Part shown: positions 1-8,323 of the stretch, one piece after another
Numbering within the stretch: position 1 is the first letter of the stretch
Layout: each line of letters opens with the position of its first letter
NCBI GenBank assembly: GCA_030037105.1
Contig: JASHRY010000058.1
Coordinates: 1 to 28,824 of the forward strand
Reading direction: 5' to 3'
DNA length: 28,824 nucleotides
Source: Xanthobacteraceae bacterium
GTDB taxonomy: Bacteria; Pseudomonadota; Alphaproteobacteria; Rhizobiales; Xanthobacteraceae
Made by a program: the position numbers and the translations under genes
Notes under the pieces: generated by a model
Told to the model about the DNA's origin: nothing
The model's database searches: none
What the model saw: the letters and a program-made list of their open reading frames with translations, nothing else

Positions 1-1746
1 GTCGGGCTCTCGCCGGCGCTGACCGACCAGGAGCAAGCCTCGAGCATCCTCGCGCGCTGGCTGCAGCTCTGCAACACCGCGGCGGTGTGGTCGGGCGGCC
101 GGCTCAAGTTCATCCCCTATGGCGACACGCCGACCGTGGGCGGCGCCAACGTTACGACCTCGCAACAGCGCCAGGTCGGCGAGGTGCCGTCGGGATCGAG
201 CAACCCGCCGCCGATTGTGGTCGCCAATGCGGCATACTTCGTCTCCGACGGCGGCGTCAAATACTCGAACAGCGGCGCCGCGCTCGCTTATATAGGAACA
301 TCGTGGCCCACGAGCGCCGGCACTTACGGCATGTCGCCCGCCGGCACCTATCTGTTCGCCAACGGCGATGAGGGGACCGACGTCGAGATCACGTACACCT
401 ATCAGATCGCCGCGTCCTACGTGCCCAACGTTACGCCGATCTACAATCTCGGCGACGACGATTTCAAGGTCGAGGGCAACGAAGACCCGTTGCAGGTTTC
501 GCGTTCCGACCCTTATGAAGCCTACAATGTCTGGCGGCTCGAAGTCGCCGATCGCGACAACGCCTATAACCTGACGACCGTCGAGTCGCGCGATCAGAAC
601 GCGATCGAGCTGGTCGCGCACGATGTCGGCGGCACGAGCGGCATGCGCATCGCGCCGACGGTGACGGCGCACGAAATCTGCGACACGAACGTCGGGCTGA
701 TCTCCGGGCAGCTCATGCTGCAGCGGGCGGTCTACATCCGCAACACCTATAAGTTCCGGCTGTCGTGGGAATACTGCCTGCTCGACCCGATGGACTTGGT
801 CACGGTCACGGATTCGATCCTCGGGCTCGATAACGCGCCGATCCGCATCACCGATATCGAGGAAGACGAGAACGGCTTTTTGCAGATCTCGGCCGAAGAG
901 TTTCCGCTCGGCGTCGCCACGGCGACGCTCTATGCGACGCAGCCGGTCACGAATAATCCGCTCAACCGCAACGCGGCGGCCGACCCGGTCAATACGCCGA
1001 TCATCTTCGAGCCGCCGGCGGCGCTCGCCGGCTCGCCGCAGTTGTGGATCGCGGCATCGGGCGGCTCCGGCGGAGTTGCCGACCCCAATTGGGGCGGCTG
1101 CAATGTCTGGATTTCGACCGATGGATCGTCATACGTCCAGATCGGCACCATCAGCGGGCAGGCGGCGCAGGGCGTCCTCACGGCGGCGCTGCCATCCTAT
1201 AGCGGGATGAATCCTGATGCGACCGACACGCTTGCCGTGACTATGGCCGAGAGCGCCGGCGTATTGTCGTCGGTAACCGACCTCGACGCGCAACTCGGCA
1301 CCACGCTGTGCATCGTCGATTCAGAGCTTGTCTCGTACGCAACCGCGACACTTACATCGGCGAACAACTACTCGTTGACCTATCTCTACCGCGGTCTTTA
1401 CGGGACGGATGTCGCCGCGCATTCGAGCGGCGCCAATTTCGCGTTCCTCAACAGCAATTCCATCTTCAAGTACGATCTGCCGTCGCAATATGTCGGCGTC
1501 GAGCTCTACATCAAGTTGCAGAGCTTCAACGTGTTTGGCGGCGGCCTCCAGGAAATCTCGACCTGCACCGTCTACAATTACACGCCGACCGGCGTCGCCG
1601 TCGATCATCCGGTCGCGGTGGAGATTCTGGTCAGCGGCGGCTCGTGGGATTTCGGACTCGTCTCGGAAACGGTCGTGACGAAAGACGACTTCGGCACGCC
1701 GTTCACGCTCGCGGTCGAATACGACCTCGATTTCGGCAACGTATAG
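1..1746 (+). CDS. Phage tail protein, host-specificity/TipJ-like (5' end outside window)
   Basis: The reading frame is open from base 1, so the N-terminus lies upstream; 581 codons are visible. The visible part resembles the C-terminal half of large tail-tip proteins that carry the Phage-tail_3 domain, the group that includes the RcGTA gp15-type proteins. Support includes the WSGGRLKFIPYGD segment near the left edge, a mid-region reading DDDFKVEGNEDPLQVSR, and beta-rich, Gly/Ser/Thr-rich repeats toward the end. Such proteins sit at the tail tip or baseplate and help contact or penetrate the host envelope. The tail-fibre gene follows after 11 bp, as expected for a tail module. The phage tail assignment is firm. 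Whether this is an intact prophage, a remnant or a gene-transfer-agent-like element cannot be judged from one end. Confidence 0.85.
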   Translation, partial: VGLSPALTDQEQASSILARWLQLCNTAAVWSGGRLKFIPYGDTPTVGGANVTTSQQRQVGEVPSGSSNPPPIVVANAAYFVSDGGVKYSNSGAALAYIGTSWPTSAGTYGMSPAGTYLFANGDEGTDVEITYTYQIAASYVPNVTPIYNLGDDDFKVEGNEDPLQVSRSDPYEAYNVWRLEVADRDNAYNLTTVESRDQNAIELVAHDVGGTSGMRIAPTVTAHEICDTNVGLISGQLMLQRAVYIRNTYKFRLSWEYCLLDPMDLVTVTDSILGLDNAPIRITDIEEDENGFLQISAEEFPLGVATATLYATQPVTNNPLNRNAAADPVNTPIIFEPPAALAGSPQLWIAASGGSGGVADPNWGGCNVWISTDGSSYVQIGTISGQAAQGVLTAALPSYSGMNPDATDTLAVTMAESAGVLSSVTDLDAQLGTTLCIVDSELVSYATATLTSANNYSLTYLYRGLYGTDVAAHSSGANFAFLNSNSIFKYDLPSQYVGVELYIKLQSFNVFGGGLQEISTCTVYNYTPTGVAVDHPVAVEILVSGGSWDFGLVSETVVTKDDFGTPFTLAVEYDLDFGNV

Positions 1747-1757
1747 GAAGCTGCAGA

Positions 1758-3332
1758 ATGGCCACAGCCGTCCAGGTTCAATATCGGCGCGATTCGGCGG
1801 CCAACGTCGCCGCCTTCACCGGCGCCGCCGGCGAGATGGTGATCGACACCACGAACAATCGTGTGGTCGTCCAGGACGGCGCGACGGCTGGCGGCTTCCC
1901 GGCCGCCAAGCTGTCGGAGGTCGTCACCAACATACGCACGCAGGTGAGCGACGGCAACTATACCGCGCAGCCGACCGACCGCACCATTGCATATATCGCA
2001 CTGACGGCGTCGCGCGTCGTCTCTTTGCCGGCAGCAAGCTCTTTCCCGGGCGGCACGCGACTGCTGGTGATCGACGAATCGGGGAATTGTGGGGCGACGA
2101 AGACGATCACCCTTTCGGCGGCCGGATCCGACCTCGTTGACGGGGCGTCTTCTGCCGTCATCGGCTCCGCCTATGGCTACTTGGCCGTGGAATCCAACAC
2201 CGCGAACAAATGGACCATCGTAGATCAGCCCGGCGGGGGCGGGGGCGTATCGGCGCTGAACAGTTTGACGGGGGCGTTAACGATCGTAGCCAATGACGGC
2301 GATGTCGTCACGGCTTCCGGCTCGACCGTTACGCTCGGCGGCCCCGGCGGCATGGTCAATAAGTTCCGCAACGGCACGATGGACGTGTGGCAGCGCGGCA
2401 CAGCGCCAAGCCTCACCGCCGGCACATCGGGCTCGCAATATACGGCGGACGGATGGATCGTTGCCTGGACCGCATCGGCTTCAGCGGCGCCCGCGGTCGC
2501 GCAAATGGGCGGCCGGCTGACCACGAAGAACTGCCTTCAAGTCACGGGCGCCACGTACATCACCGATATGCAGATCATCCAGCGCATCGAAAGCTTGATC
2601 GCGGCGGCGTTCTGCAGCCAGACCGTGACCGTCCAGGCGCAAGTCTACAACGGCACCGGCGCATCGATCACGCCCACGCTCACGGTGAAGCGCCCCAACA
2701 CGCAGGATGGCTGGTCCGGCACGGTCACCACCGATGTCAACGCGGTCGGTCTCCAAGCTTGCGCGAGCGGCCAATGGACACAGGTCGCCTATACGTTTTC
2801 GGCGAATGCCGCCAGCTATGACGGTCTCGAAATTGTCTTCGACTTCGGCAACAATTTCGGCGCCAATACCAAGACGGTCTCGATCACCGAGTGCGACATC
2901 CGGGTCACGCCCGGCGTCGCCACCGGACTTAACTCCAATCCGCCGCCGCCGGAACTGCGACCGATTGCGGTCGAGTTGGCGTTCTCCCAGCGCTACTTCT
3001 CGTCGTGCTTTCCCAACGGAACGGCCCCGGCCGACGGCACTCTGACGTTGCCGTGGATGGGCTTTGCGAATTCTACGACCGTGCTCGTTACTTCATCCAT
3101 TTTTTTCACGGAGCAAATGCGGGCCGCCCCGACAATGACCTTTTATAAGTTTAACAGCGGCGGCACGAACGGAGAGTGGGATTGGTGGAATGGATCCAGT
3201 TGGATCGATTCGAGTACCACGGTGAACGCCGCCAGTGCGTATGCTTTTACGGCGTCCCTCACCACCACCGGCCTGACTTCCGGCAATATCTACAAAACGA
3301 ACGGAGCTTGGAGCGCTAGCGCGGAGCTCTGA
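1758..3332 (+). CDS. Phage tail fibre with Mtd-like N-terminal domain
   Basis: The protein is 524 aa from the ATG at 1758, with GGAAG just upstream. The frame is open further upstream, but that part overlaps the tail gene and is not credible. Residues 1-50 (VQVQYRRDSAANVAAF, then GEMVIDTTNNRVVVQDG) match the small domain found at the start of many fibres, known as Mtd_N after the major tropism determinant. A Gly-rich linker lies around residues 165-175. The NKFRNGTMDVWQRGT segment near 200 is common in rhizobial and Caulobacter phage fibres and opens a carbohydrate-binding-like beta domain. It ends in a beta-rich tail after a proline-rich hinge (NSNPPPPELRP). The likely role is receptor binding. 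The receptor-binding C-terminus is probably specific to this phage. Confidence 0.8.
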   Translation: MATAVQVQYRRDSAANVAAFTGAAGEMVIDTTNNRVVVQDGATAGGFPAAKLSEVVTNIRTQVSDGNYTAQPTDRTIAYIALTASRVVSLPAASSFPGGTRLLVIDESGNCGATKTITLSAAGSDLVDGASSAVIGSAYGYLAVESNTANKWTIVDQPGGGGGVSALNSLTGALTIVANDGDVVTASGSTVTLGGPGGMVNKFRNGTMDVWQRGTAPSLTAGTSGSQYTADGWIVAWTASASAAPAVAQMGGRLTTKNCLQVTGATYITDMQIIQRIESLIAAAFCSQTVTVQAQVYNGTGASITPTLTVKRPNTQDGWSGTVTTDVNAVGLQACASGQWTQVAYTFSANAASYDGLEIVFDFGNNFGANTKTVSITECDIRVTPGVATGLNSNPPPPELRPIAVELAFSQRYFSSCFPNGTAPADGTLTLPWMGFANSTTVLVTSSIFFTEQMRAAPTMTFYKFNSGGTNGEWDWWNGSSWIDSSTTVNAASAYAFTASLTTTGLTSGNIYKTNGAWSASAEL

Positions 3333-3383
3333 CGACTGGTCGGGTTACTGACCACGTGATCATCAAAACTCGAAAGGTGCTTC

Positions 3384-3818
3384 ATGCGAGCGTTTCTCGC
3401 CGCGGCGGCGATCATCGTCGCCGTCGGCTTTTTTTCGCCCGCAGGGGCCGCGCACCGGAATCATCATCATCACACGCATCGCGTTTCCGGCATGCACCGT
3501 CACGTTTATGCGTCCCATCACGCGGGTGGCATCGATTATCGACCGACGGCGTGGTGCGGATGGTATCTGCGCCAAATTTTGCACGTCTCCGATCGAGCGT
3601 TCAATCGCGCGCTTGCTTGGATGCATTGGGGCCATTCGAGCGACCCGCAAATCGGCGCTGTCGCCATCTGGTCGCATGGCGGCGGCCACGGGCATGTCGC
3701 GCTCATCCGCGGTTCCCCTGACGTCCGCGGCCGCTGGCTCATCGAGGACGGCAACGACGGCCCACAACGCATCCACCGCCGCTCGCTCGCCGGCGCCATC
3801 GCCTTCCGGGCGCCGTGA
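3384..3818 (+). CDS. Secreted CHAP/NlpC-P60-like cysteine hydrolase (phage lysis or tail-associated)
   Basis: The protein is 144 aa. AAAGGTG lies 5 nt before the ATG. Residues 1-22 form a clean signal peptide (hydrophobic run ending in PAGAA), followed by a His-rich stretch (residues 25-46). The mature part has the order expected of a small papain-like amidase or endopeptidase: Cys58 in AWCGWYLRQ, a helix with HWG, GAVAIWSHGGGHGHVAL with candidate His104, and a polar EDGN further on. This resembles CHAP/TIGR02594-type cell-wall hydrolases. The presumed substrate is peptidoglycan in the periplasm. It lies between the fibre and the endolysin gene. The catalytic assignment rests on motif order only, and a non-enzymatic secreted protein is possible. 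Confidence 0.55.
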   Translation: MRAFLAAAAIIVAVGFFSPAGAAHRNHHHHTHRVSGMHRHVYASHHAGGIDYRPTAWCGWYLRQILHVSDRAFNRALAWMHWGHSSDPQIGAVAIWSHGGGHGHVALIRGSPDVRGRWLIEDGNDGPQRIHRRSLAGAIAFRAP

Positions 3819-3959
3819 ACAAAACACCGCAGCGTCGAGTCAATAGCGCAATGGTTCCGCCCGAGAGACACCCGGACACGATCCTCATCCGTGTCAGGAC
3901 ACGCCGTTTCTTCCATCCGCGCTGTTGCCACGAGCGACTGCGGAGATCGAGAGACCGCT

Positions 3960-4496
3960 ATGGCCCGCCATTTTGGCATCCCGCCCAATAACGGGCGACC
4001 GCGTATCGATGACGATCATCCTGTGCTGCCCGTTGTCAACACCGAGGCGCCGCTCGATAACGCCGGCGAGCGCGGACGTGACGACGAACCGGTCAATCCC
4101 GCCCGCGACGCCAATCACGGCTTTTGCCGCATCGTCATCGGCGTCGCGCTCGCCTGCGGCGGCGTCATCGTCTGTCTCATCATGCTCGCCTACGCGGTGT
4201 TCGCCCGCGATCTCGACGGCCGCTACGCAAACACGCCGCTGAAGGCCTGGTTCGATTCACTCGGCAGCGGCAAGGGCATGTGCTGCTCGTTCGCAGACGG
4301 AATTTCCATCCGCGACGTGGACTGGGACATGCGCGGCGATCGCTACTGGGTGCGAATCGGCAACACCTGGGTCGAGGTGCCTGACGATGCCCTGGTGAAA
4401 GTGCCGAACAAGTTCGGGCCGGCGGTGGTGTGGCCGTATCAGGACGCGGACGGCGTCACTCAGATCAGATGTTTTCTTCCCGGAGCGGGCGCATGA
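3960..4496 (+). CDS. Membrane-anchored protein of unknown function, phage-associated
   Basis: The protein is 178 aa from the ATG at 3960, preceded by GGAGATCGAGAG. An upstream in-frame ATG at 3891 has no clear ribosome site and would add a low-complexity leader. The first 55 residues are polar and charged. One strong hydrophobic segment follows (about residues 57-78, VIGVALACGGVIVCLIMLAY), so it is probably anchored with a large C-terminal domain outside. That domain reads KAWFDSLGSGKGMCCSFADG, then DVDW, WVEVPDDALV and VVWPYQDADG, and ends RCFLPGAG. I recognise this pattern from unnamed rhizobial proteins but know no function for it. Its stop overlaps the start of the endolysin gene by 4 bp (ATGA), so the two are translationally coupled. 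A lysis accessory role is only an inference. Confidence 0.7.
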   Translation: MARHFGIPPNNGRPRIDDDHPVLPVVNTEAPLDNAGERGRDDEPVNPARDANHGFCRIVIGVALACGGVIVCLIMLAYAVFARDLDGRYANTPLKAWFDSLGSGKGMCCSFADGISIRDVDWDMRGDRYWVRIGNTWVEVPDDALVKVPNKFGPAVVWPYQDADGVTQIRCFLPGAGA

Positions 4497-4978
4497 CGAA
4501 TGCTTGGCCGCATGACGATACCGATTCTTTGATCGCATTCTACGGCGATCCCCGACTGGACGGCTTTGTCGAGCAAAATCTCGTCTATGTGACCCCGCCG
4601 TGGAAAATGGTGCTGAGCTGGGACACTGCACATTCCGTTCAGCGGTTTCTTTTCCATCGACGCTGCAAGGACGCGCTCGAGCGCGCCTTCATCGCCGTCT
4701 GGAAAATTTACGGCGAAAGCCAAACGCGGGTCGAGGATGTCGGCCTGCATCTGTGGGGCGGCGCCTACAATTATCGACCGATCCGCGGCTCGCATCGCTT
4801 GTCGTGTCATGCTTTCGCCGCCGCGATCGATCTCGCGCCCGATCAAAATCCCATGGGGCATTCCAAGGGGCACATGCCGGCGGACGTGGTGGCCGCGTTC
4901 GGCACCGAGGGCGCGTGGTGGGGCGGCGATTTCCATACCCGCCTAGATCCGATGCACTTTCAGTTCGCATATGAATAG
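4493..4978 (+). CDS. Endolysin, peptidase M15-type L-alanyl-D-glutamate or D-Ala-D-Ala peptidase
   Basis: The protein is 161 aa from the ATG at 4493, which overlaps the preceding stop (ATGA). The zinc peptidase M15 signature is complete: Ser/Cys-x-His with His106 in LSCHAFAAAIDL, Asp113 seven residues later, and the terminal DPMHF motif with His155 as third ligand. A Trp-Trp pair precedes it, as in VanY/Ply-like endolysins. The length suits a single-domain phage endolysin with no wall-binding domain, as usual for Gram-negative hosts. It cleaves the peptide stem of peptidoglycan. There is no signal peptide, so it would need the nearby holin to reach the periplasm. The family assignment is strong; the exact bond cleaved is not determined. 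Confidence 0.88.
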   Translation: MTNAWPHDDTDSLIAFYGDPRLDGFVEQNLVYVTPPWKMVLSWDTAHSVQRFLFHRRCKDALERAFIAVWKIYGESQTRVEDVGLHLWGGAYNYRPIRGSHRLSCHAFAAAIDLAPDQNPMGHSKGHMPADVVAAFGTEGAWWGGDFHTRLDPMHFQFAYE

Positions 4979-5031
4979 CGAACGGCAAAGCCTCATTCGC
5001 TTATTCCAAAAATCAGAAGCGAAGGTCAACC

Positions 5032-5208
5032 ATGGCGACCCAAGCGCAAATCGACGCCGCGTTCAAAGCCGCCCGTGCCTGGATCAATGCCGAGGCCGGC
5101 TGGTACGCCCGCATGATTCCGGATGCCGACGTGCAGAAACTTTGTCAGGTCGTGCTCGACGCGGCCGAGCAAACAAACATGTCGCAAATCAAGGAGTCGC
5201 AGTCATGA
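5032..5208 (+). CDS. Small phage protein of unknown function (58 aa)
   Basis: This short ORF has a good ribosome site (GAAGG, 8 nt before the ATG). Its TGA overlaps the holin ATG by 4 bp (ATGA), which strongly suggests it is translated. The product is soluble and mainly helical: MATQAQIDAAFKAARAWIN at the start, then a mixed region with one Trp-Tyr pair and one Cys, and a Gln/Ser-rich end. I do not recognise a family. Its place between endolysin and holin suggests a lysis-module accessory, but this is inference from position only. Confidence 0.65.
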   Translation: MATQAQIDAAFKAARAWINAEAGWYARMIPDADVQKLCQVVLDAAEQTNMSQIKESQS

Positions 5209-5390
5209 ACCAAGACCAAATCGGCGGCATCTTCCGCGCCGTCATCCCGCCTCTTGTCACTTGGCTGGTGGCGAAGGGCATTATTCCGGCCGGCGAGGCT
5301 GACAGCGTCATCGCCGCCCTGGTGACGCTCGCCGTCGTCGCTTGGAGCATCGCCAGCAACAAGACCGGCAAGATCATCGGCGGCAGGTAG
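5205..5390 (+). CDS. Pam3-gp28-like putative phage holin
   Basis: The protein is 61 aa from the ATG at 5205, inside the stop of the preceding small gene. It opens MNQDQIGGIFRAVIPPLVTW, has a hydrophobic helix through WLVAKGI, then a second helix, VIAALVTLAVVAWSIASN, and a basic C-terminus (NKTGKIIGGR). Two short membrane segments and a charged tail are typical of small holins, and the pattern matches the group named after Pam3 gp28. The role would be to make holes in the inner membrane so that the endolysin encoded 230 bp upstream can reach the wall. Gene order (endolysin, small protein, holin) and coupling support this. Confidence 0.75.
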   Translation: MNQDQIGGIFRAVIPPLVTWLVAKGIIPAGEADSVIAALVTLAVVAWSIASNKTGKIIGGR

Positions 5391-5460
5391 CGCCGCCGTC
5401 AACGCCTCGTCCGCCATGGGCGGGGACTTCTCGTCAACCAGCAGAAAGGAAGGTCAGGCT

Positions 5461-5754
5461 ATGCAAGCTTCCACCGCATCTTTCATCGACACGATACAAT
5501 CGGCGGTTTCCACCTATATCCCCACGGTGGAAAGCATCGCCGCAGTCATCGCGACGCTGTTCAATCCCGCCATAGTTCCGACCGTGGAGGCCGTCAGCGG
5601 CGCCGTCAACATCATCGTGAGCGAACTCGAAACCGTCGTAAAGGACATTTCCACCTCGGCGTCCGCAATGGCGTCATTGGCCGCCACGACCTCGCCCGTC
5701 GCGATCGGCAAGACGGCACACGGTGTGACGGTTACCGGCTACAGGCGCTCGTGA
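5461..5754 (+). CDS. Small hydrophobic phage protein, unknown function
   Basis: The protein is 97 aa from the ATG at 5461, chosen because AAAGGAAGG lies just upstream. The frame opens at 5416 without such a site. The composition is rich in Ala, Val, Ser, Thr and Ile with few charges. It contains amphipathic stretches (TVESIAAVIATLFNP, AVNIIVSELETVV) and a short basic end (GYRRS). It could be a membrane-associated or structural helix protein. I recognise no family. Its stop overlaps a possible GTG start of the next frame, and the spacing matches the rest of the module. A second holin or antiholin is possible but unproven. Confidence 0.6.
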   Translation: MQASTASFIDTIQSAVSTYIPTVESIAAVIATLFNPAIVPTVEAVSGAVNIIVSELETVVKDISTSASAMASLAATTSPVAIGKTAHGVTVTGYRRS

Positions 5755-5849
5755 ATCTCAAGCTTGGCAAAATCCCGGCGCGGTCGCGGCGGGCGCCGGG
5801 ACCATATTCGGCCTTGGCCGGACGCGATGTGAGAAATAAGGAGGCGCAA

Positions 5850-6179
5850 ATGCCGGGCAAGCTCGATGAAATCAGCCGCGCCATCGGCGCGATCGAAACG
5901 AGCGTGCATGAATTGCGGCGCCGGGCGGACGAGGATCGCAAAATCCGCGACCTCTGGCATGCCGAAAGCCGCGCGGCGATCGCGGCGCTGACGGAAAAGC
6001 TCGATCAGCACGCCGCGGCGATGGAGATGATGCGACCCGCCGTGGCCGCGCTCGAACTGTCGCGATCGAAACTCGCCGCTTGGGCTTCGATCGGCTTTGT
6101 CGGCGTGGTCGTGTTCGGCTGGATCGTGGAGGCGGCGGTGAAATGGACCGTCGGCTGGACCCTGTCGCATTTTCAATGA
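5850..6179 (+). CDS. Coiled-coil plus C-terminal membrane helix protein, phage module (spanin- or DUF1515-like)
   Basis: The protein is 109 aa from the ATG at 5850, which has the strongest ribosome site in this region (AAGGAGG, 5 nt spacing). A GTG at 5751 overlapping the previous stop would add 33 basic residues and looks less likely. Residues 1-70 form a charged helical, coiled-coil-like segment (ISRAIGAIETSVHELRRRAD and on). A membrane helix follows (about 80-98, SIGFVGVVVFGWIVEAA), then a short tail. The layout resembles DUF1515-type rhizobial phage proteins. I use this as a descriptive comparison only. It is the last + strand gene of the phage block. The transition to chromosomal genes follows directly. 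Confidence 0.6.
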   Translation: MPGKLDEISRAIGAIETSVHELRRRADEDRKIRDLWHAESRAAIAALTEKLDQHAAAMEMMRPAVAALELSRSKLAAWASIGFVGVVVFGWIVEAAVKWTVGWTLSHFQ

Positions 6180-6262
6180 AGGGCGCGGGTGCGGCAACTC
6201 AATATCCGCTCAGGCCGTCGGCCGCATCCGGGCGTGGCCGTCGTGAGCCAATGTGAGCGAGG

Positions 6263-6439
6263 TTACAGGCGCCGCCCAAAGCCGCGGAAACCGCCCGCCG
6301 CAAGCGAGATGAGAAACAGCACCAAGGCGACGAAGAAGACGATCTTGGCAATGCCCACCGCGGCTCCGGCGATCCCGCCAAAACCGAGCACGCCTGCGAT
6401 CAGAGCTATGATCAGCAGCGTGATGACGAGGCTCAGCAT
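6263..6439 (-). CDS. DUF1328 (UPF0391/YtjA-like) small membrane protein
   Basis: The protein is 58 aa, starting at the ATG complementary to 6437-6439. It opens [21 protein letters not shown] Gly/Ala-rich turn follows ([13 protein letters not shown]), then a second helix ([17 protein letters not shown]) and a short basic end. This is the full DUF1328 pattern of two transmembrane helices with a conserved Gly-Ala-rich link. The family is widespread in proteobacteria, often stress-induced, with no known biochemical role. It lies on the opposite strand to the phage module and is the first clearly chromosomal gene after it. Confidence 0.9.
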   Translation of the reverse strand: MLSLVITLLIIALIAGVLGFGGIAGAAVGIAKIVFFVALVLFLISLAAGGFRGFGRRL

Positions 6440-6514
6440 CTGTGCGCTCCGACTGTCGGCTCCCCGGCCATAAACTCCCGAGAAGCCGAGCGGTTCCGGC
6501 TCGGCCGGCGAGCG

Positions 6515-6676
6515 TCAGACCTGATCCGGATCGTCCTTGGACGGGAAGAGAAAAAAGCTCAACGCCACGATCAAAGCCAAGGTGGCATAGATCTGGAGTT
6601 CCGAATTGTGCAAGGCGAGCGCGATCCGGCCGCAGACGCGGTCGATCTCGGCAAGGGAAAGCATGATGTCGCTCAT
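6515..6676 (-). CDS. Small single-pass membrane protein, unknown function
   Basis: The protein is 53 aa from the ATG at 6676, with an alternative ATG at 6664. The frame opens further upstream at 6733. It begins MSDIMLSLAEIDRVCGRIAL, has one hydrophobic helix (ATLALIVALSFFLF), and ends in a short acidic tail (PSKDDPDQV). Similar unnamed small proteins occur in Bradyrhizobium-type genomes, but I cannot assign a function. It lies between the DUF1328 gene and the P450 gene on the same strand, with gaps of 75 and 150 bp, so a shared transcript is possible but not evident. Confidence 0.45.
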   Translation of the reverse strand: MSDIMLSLAEIDRVCGRIALALHNSELQIYATLALIVALSFFLFPSKDDPDQV

Positions 6677-6826
6677 GCGCGTGCGCCGTGGCGGACAGTC
6701 GTTGGAGGAGCGTGCGACCGAAAACATGCCCATTGAAATGGGAAACGAGCGAAAGTAAGGCCGGAAGCGAAAGCCGCTGCGGCGCCATGCGGCGCCTCCG
6801 GTTGCGTCCGGCCAGTTCCGATATTG

Positions 6827-8212
6827 TCAGGTTCGCCGGCGCTGCAATGTCATTTTCAGCCCATAGCGCGGCCGCAGCGTGATCAGACCTTGCGGCTCGA
6901 CCGGATGGCCGGGCTTCAGGTGCAGCCGATAGCGTTGGGCGATCGTGGCCAGGATCAGCAACGCTTCCTCCATGGCGAAGGCGGCGCCGATGCAGATGCG
7001 CGGACCCGCGCCGAACGGAATATAGGCAAAGCGCGGACGCGACGCGGCGCGTTCGGGTGCAAATCGCTCCGGCTCGAAACGATCGGGTCTTTCCCAGAGC
7101 GACGGCTTGCGGTGCAGCAGCCAGGGAACAATGAGGACTTCGGCGCCGGCCGGAATGCGATGGCCCAACACCTCGTCGGCGGCGATCGGTTGGCGCGCCA
7201 TGGTGTGCGCCGGCGGATAAAGCCGCATCGATTCCTCGATCACCATGCGCGTATAGCGCAGGTTGACGATATCCTCGTGGCGTGGCGCGCGGCCGCCGAG
7301 CACCGCGGTCAATTCGTCGTGCAGTCTGGCTTCCGCCTCGGGATGCTGCGACAGCAGATACCACGTCCAGGACAGCGCCTGGGCCGTGGTCTCGTGCCCG
7401 GCCATGAAGATGGTGACCACCTGGTCGCGCACCTCCTTGGCCGACATGCCGCCGCCGGTCTCGCTGTCGCGCGCGGCGAGCAGGCGGGCCAACGAATCGT
7501 TGGGCGCGGCGTGCGGCTCGCGGCCGCGCGCGGCAAGCAGCCGATCGACCGACTTGTCGAACTCGTCGAAAATCCCCGCGGTGTGCCGCGGCGAGATGAG
7601 GCGCGTGAGCCATTCCGGGACGTGCAGCAGGTCGAGGAGGCGCGGCCGCACCTTGGTCTGATACTGACTGACCCCGCGTCCGACGACATCGACGACCTCA
7701 TCCGAATCCGAGGAGAACATCGCCCGCGAGATGATGTACAAGGTGGCCTGCATCATCGCCGCCGCCGCATCGACTTCGCTGCCCTCCGGCAGCGCATCCC
7801 ATGTCGCGAGCAGTCTCCGCGCCACCTCGGTCATGATCGGCGCATAGGCGGCGACGCTGCGGGGATCGAACGCGGGAGCCATGATGCGTCGATGGCGCCG
7901 CCAGGTTTCTCCCTCGCTGGTCAGCAGGCCGCGGCCGAGTCCCGGCTCGAGCAGGCGCCGACCGACCTCGGACTTGGTGTAGTTTGCGGCATTGTCCAGG
8001 AGCACGTGGCGGATGGCGCTCGGCTCGTTGACGACAAACGTGCGGCGCCACAGCAGGCGCTGCGCAATAATGTCTTCGTCGAACGCTTCCGGAGGATAGG
8101 TTGCAAGCGCATTCTCGCGGATGAGACGCAGAAATTGCCGAAGACTAAGTTGGCCTTCAGGCCGGCGCGGTACGGCCAGGACCGGAGCTTCGCTGCTGTC
8201 GATGACGGTCAT
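6827..8212 (-). CDS. Cytochrome P450 monooxygenase
   Basis: The protein is 461 aa from the ATG at 8212 (MTVIDSSEAP). The frame extends 32 codons further upstream without family character. All P450 landmarks are present: the I-helix AGHETT (about residues 271-276), the K-helix E-x-x-R at 327-330 (EESMR), a PERF-type motif (FEPERFAPER), and the heme loop FGAGPRICIG with the axial Cys at about 407. It lacks an N-terminal membrane anchor, as usual for soluble bacterial P450s. It needs an external ferredoxin and reductase; none is adjacent, although a ferredoxin and reductase are encoded 3-7 kb downstream of it in window coordinates. The substrate is unknown. A 6-bp inverted repeat about 110 bp upstream may be an operator. 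Confidence 0.95.
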   Translation of the reverse strand: MTVIDSSEAPVLAVPRRPEGQLSLRQFLRLIRENALATYPPEAFDEDIIAQRLLWRRTFVVNEPSAIRHVLLDNAANYTKSEVGRRLLEPGLGRGLLTSEGETWRRHRRIMAPAFDPRSVAAYAPIMTEVARRLLATWDALPEGSEVDAAAAMMQATLYIISRAMFSSDSDEVVDVVGRGVSQYQTKVRPRLLDLLHVPEWLTRLISPRHTAGIFDEFDKSVDRLLAARGREPHAAPNDSLARLLAARDSETGGGMSAKEVRDQVVTIFMAGHETTAQALSWTWYLLSQHPEAEARLHDELTAVLGGRAPRHEDIVNLRYTRMVIEESMRLYPPAHTMARQPIAADEVLGHRIPAGAEVLIVPWLLHRKPSLWERPDRFEPERFAPERAASRPRFAYIPFGAGPRICIGAAFAMEEALLILATIAQRYRLHLKPGHPVEPQGLITLRPRYGLKMTLQRRRT

Positions 8213-8323
8213 CGCTGCCCAAGGGTTGAATGCAAAACCGGATGCCTTCGATCCGGCTGAGCGGGTCTGCCTTACACCAAACCGAGACGGTCGAGAACCG
8301 CCAGTCATGCCCTCATCGCGGGT

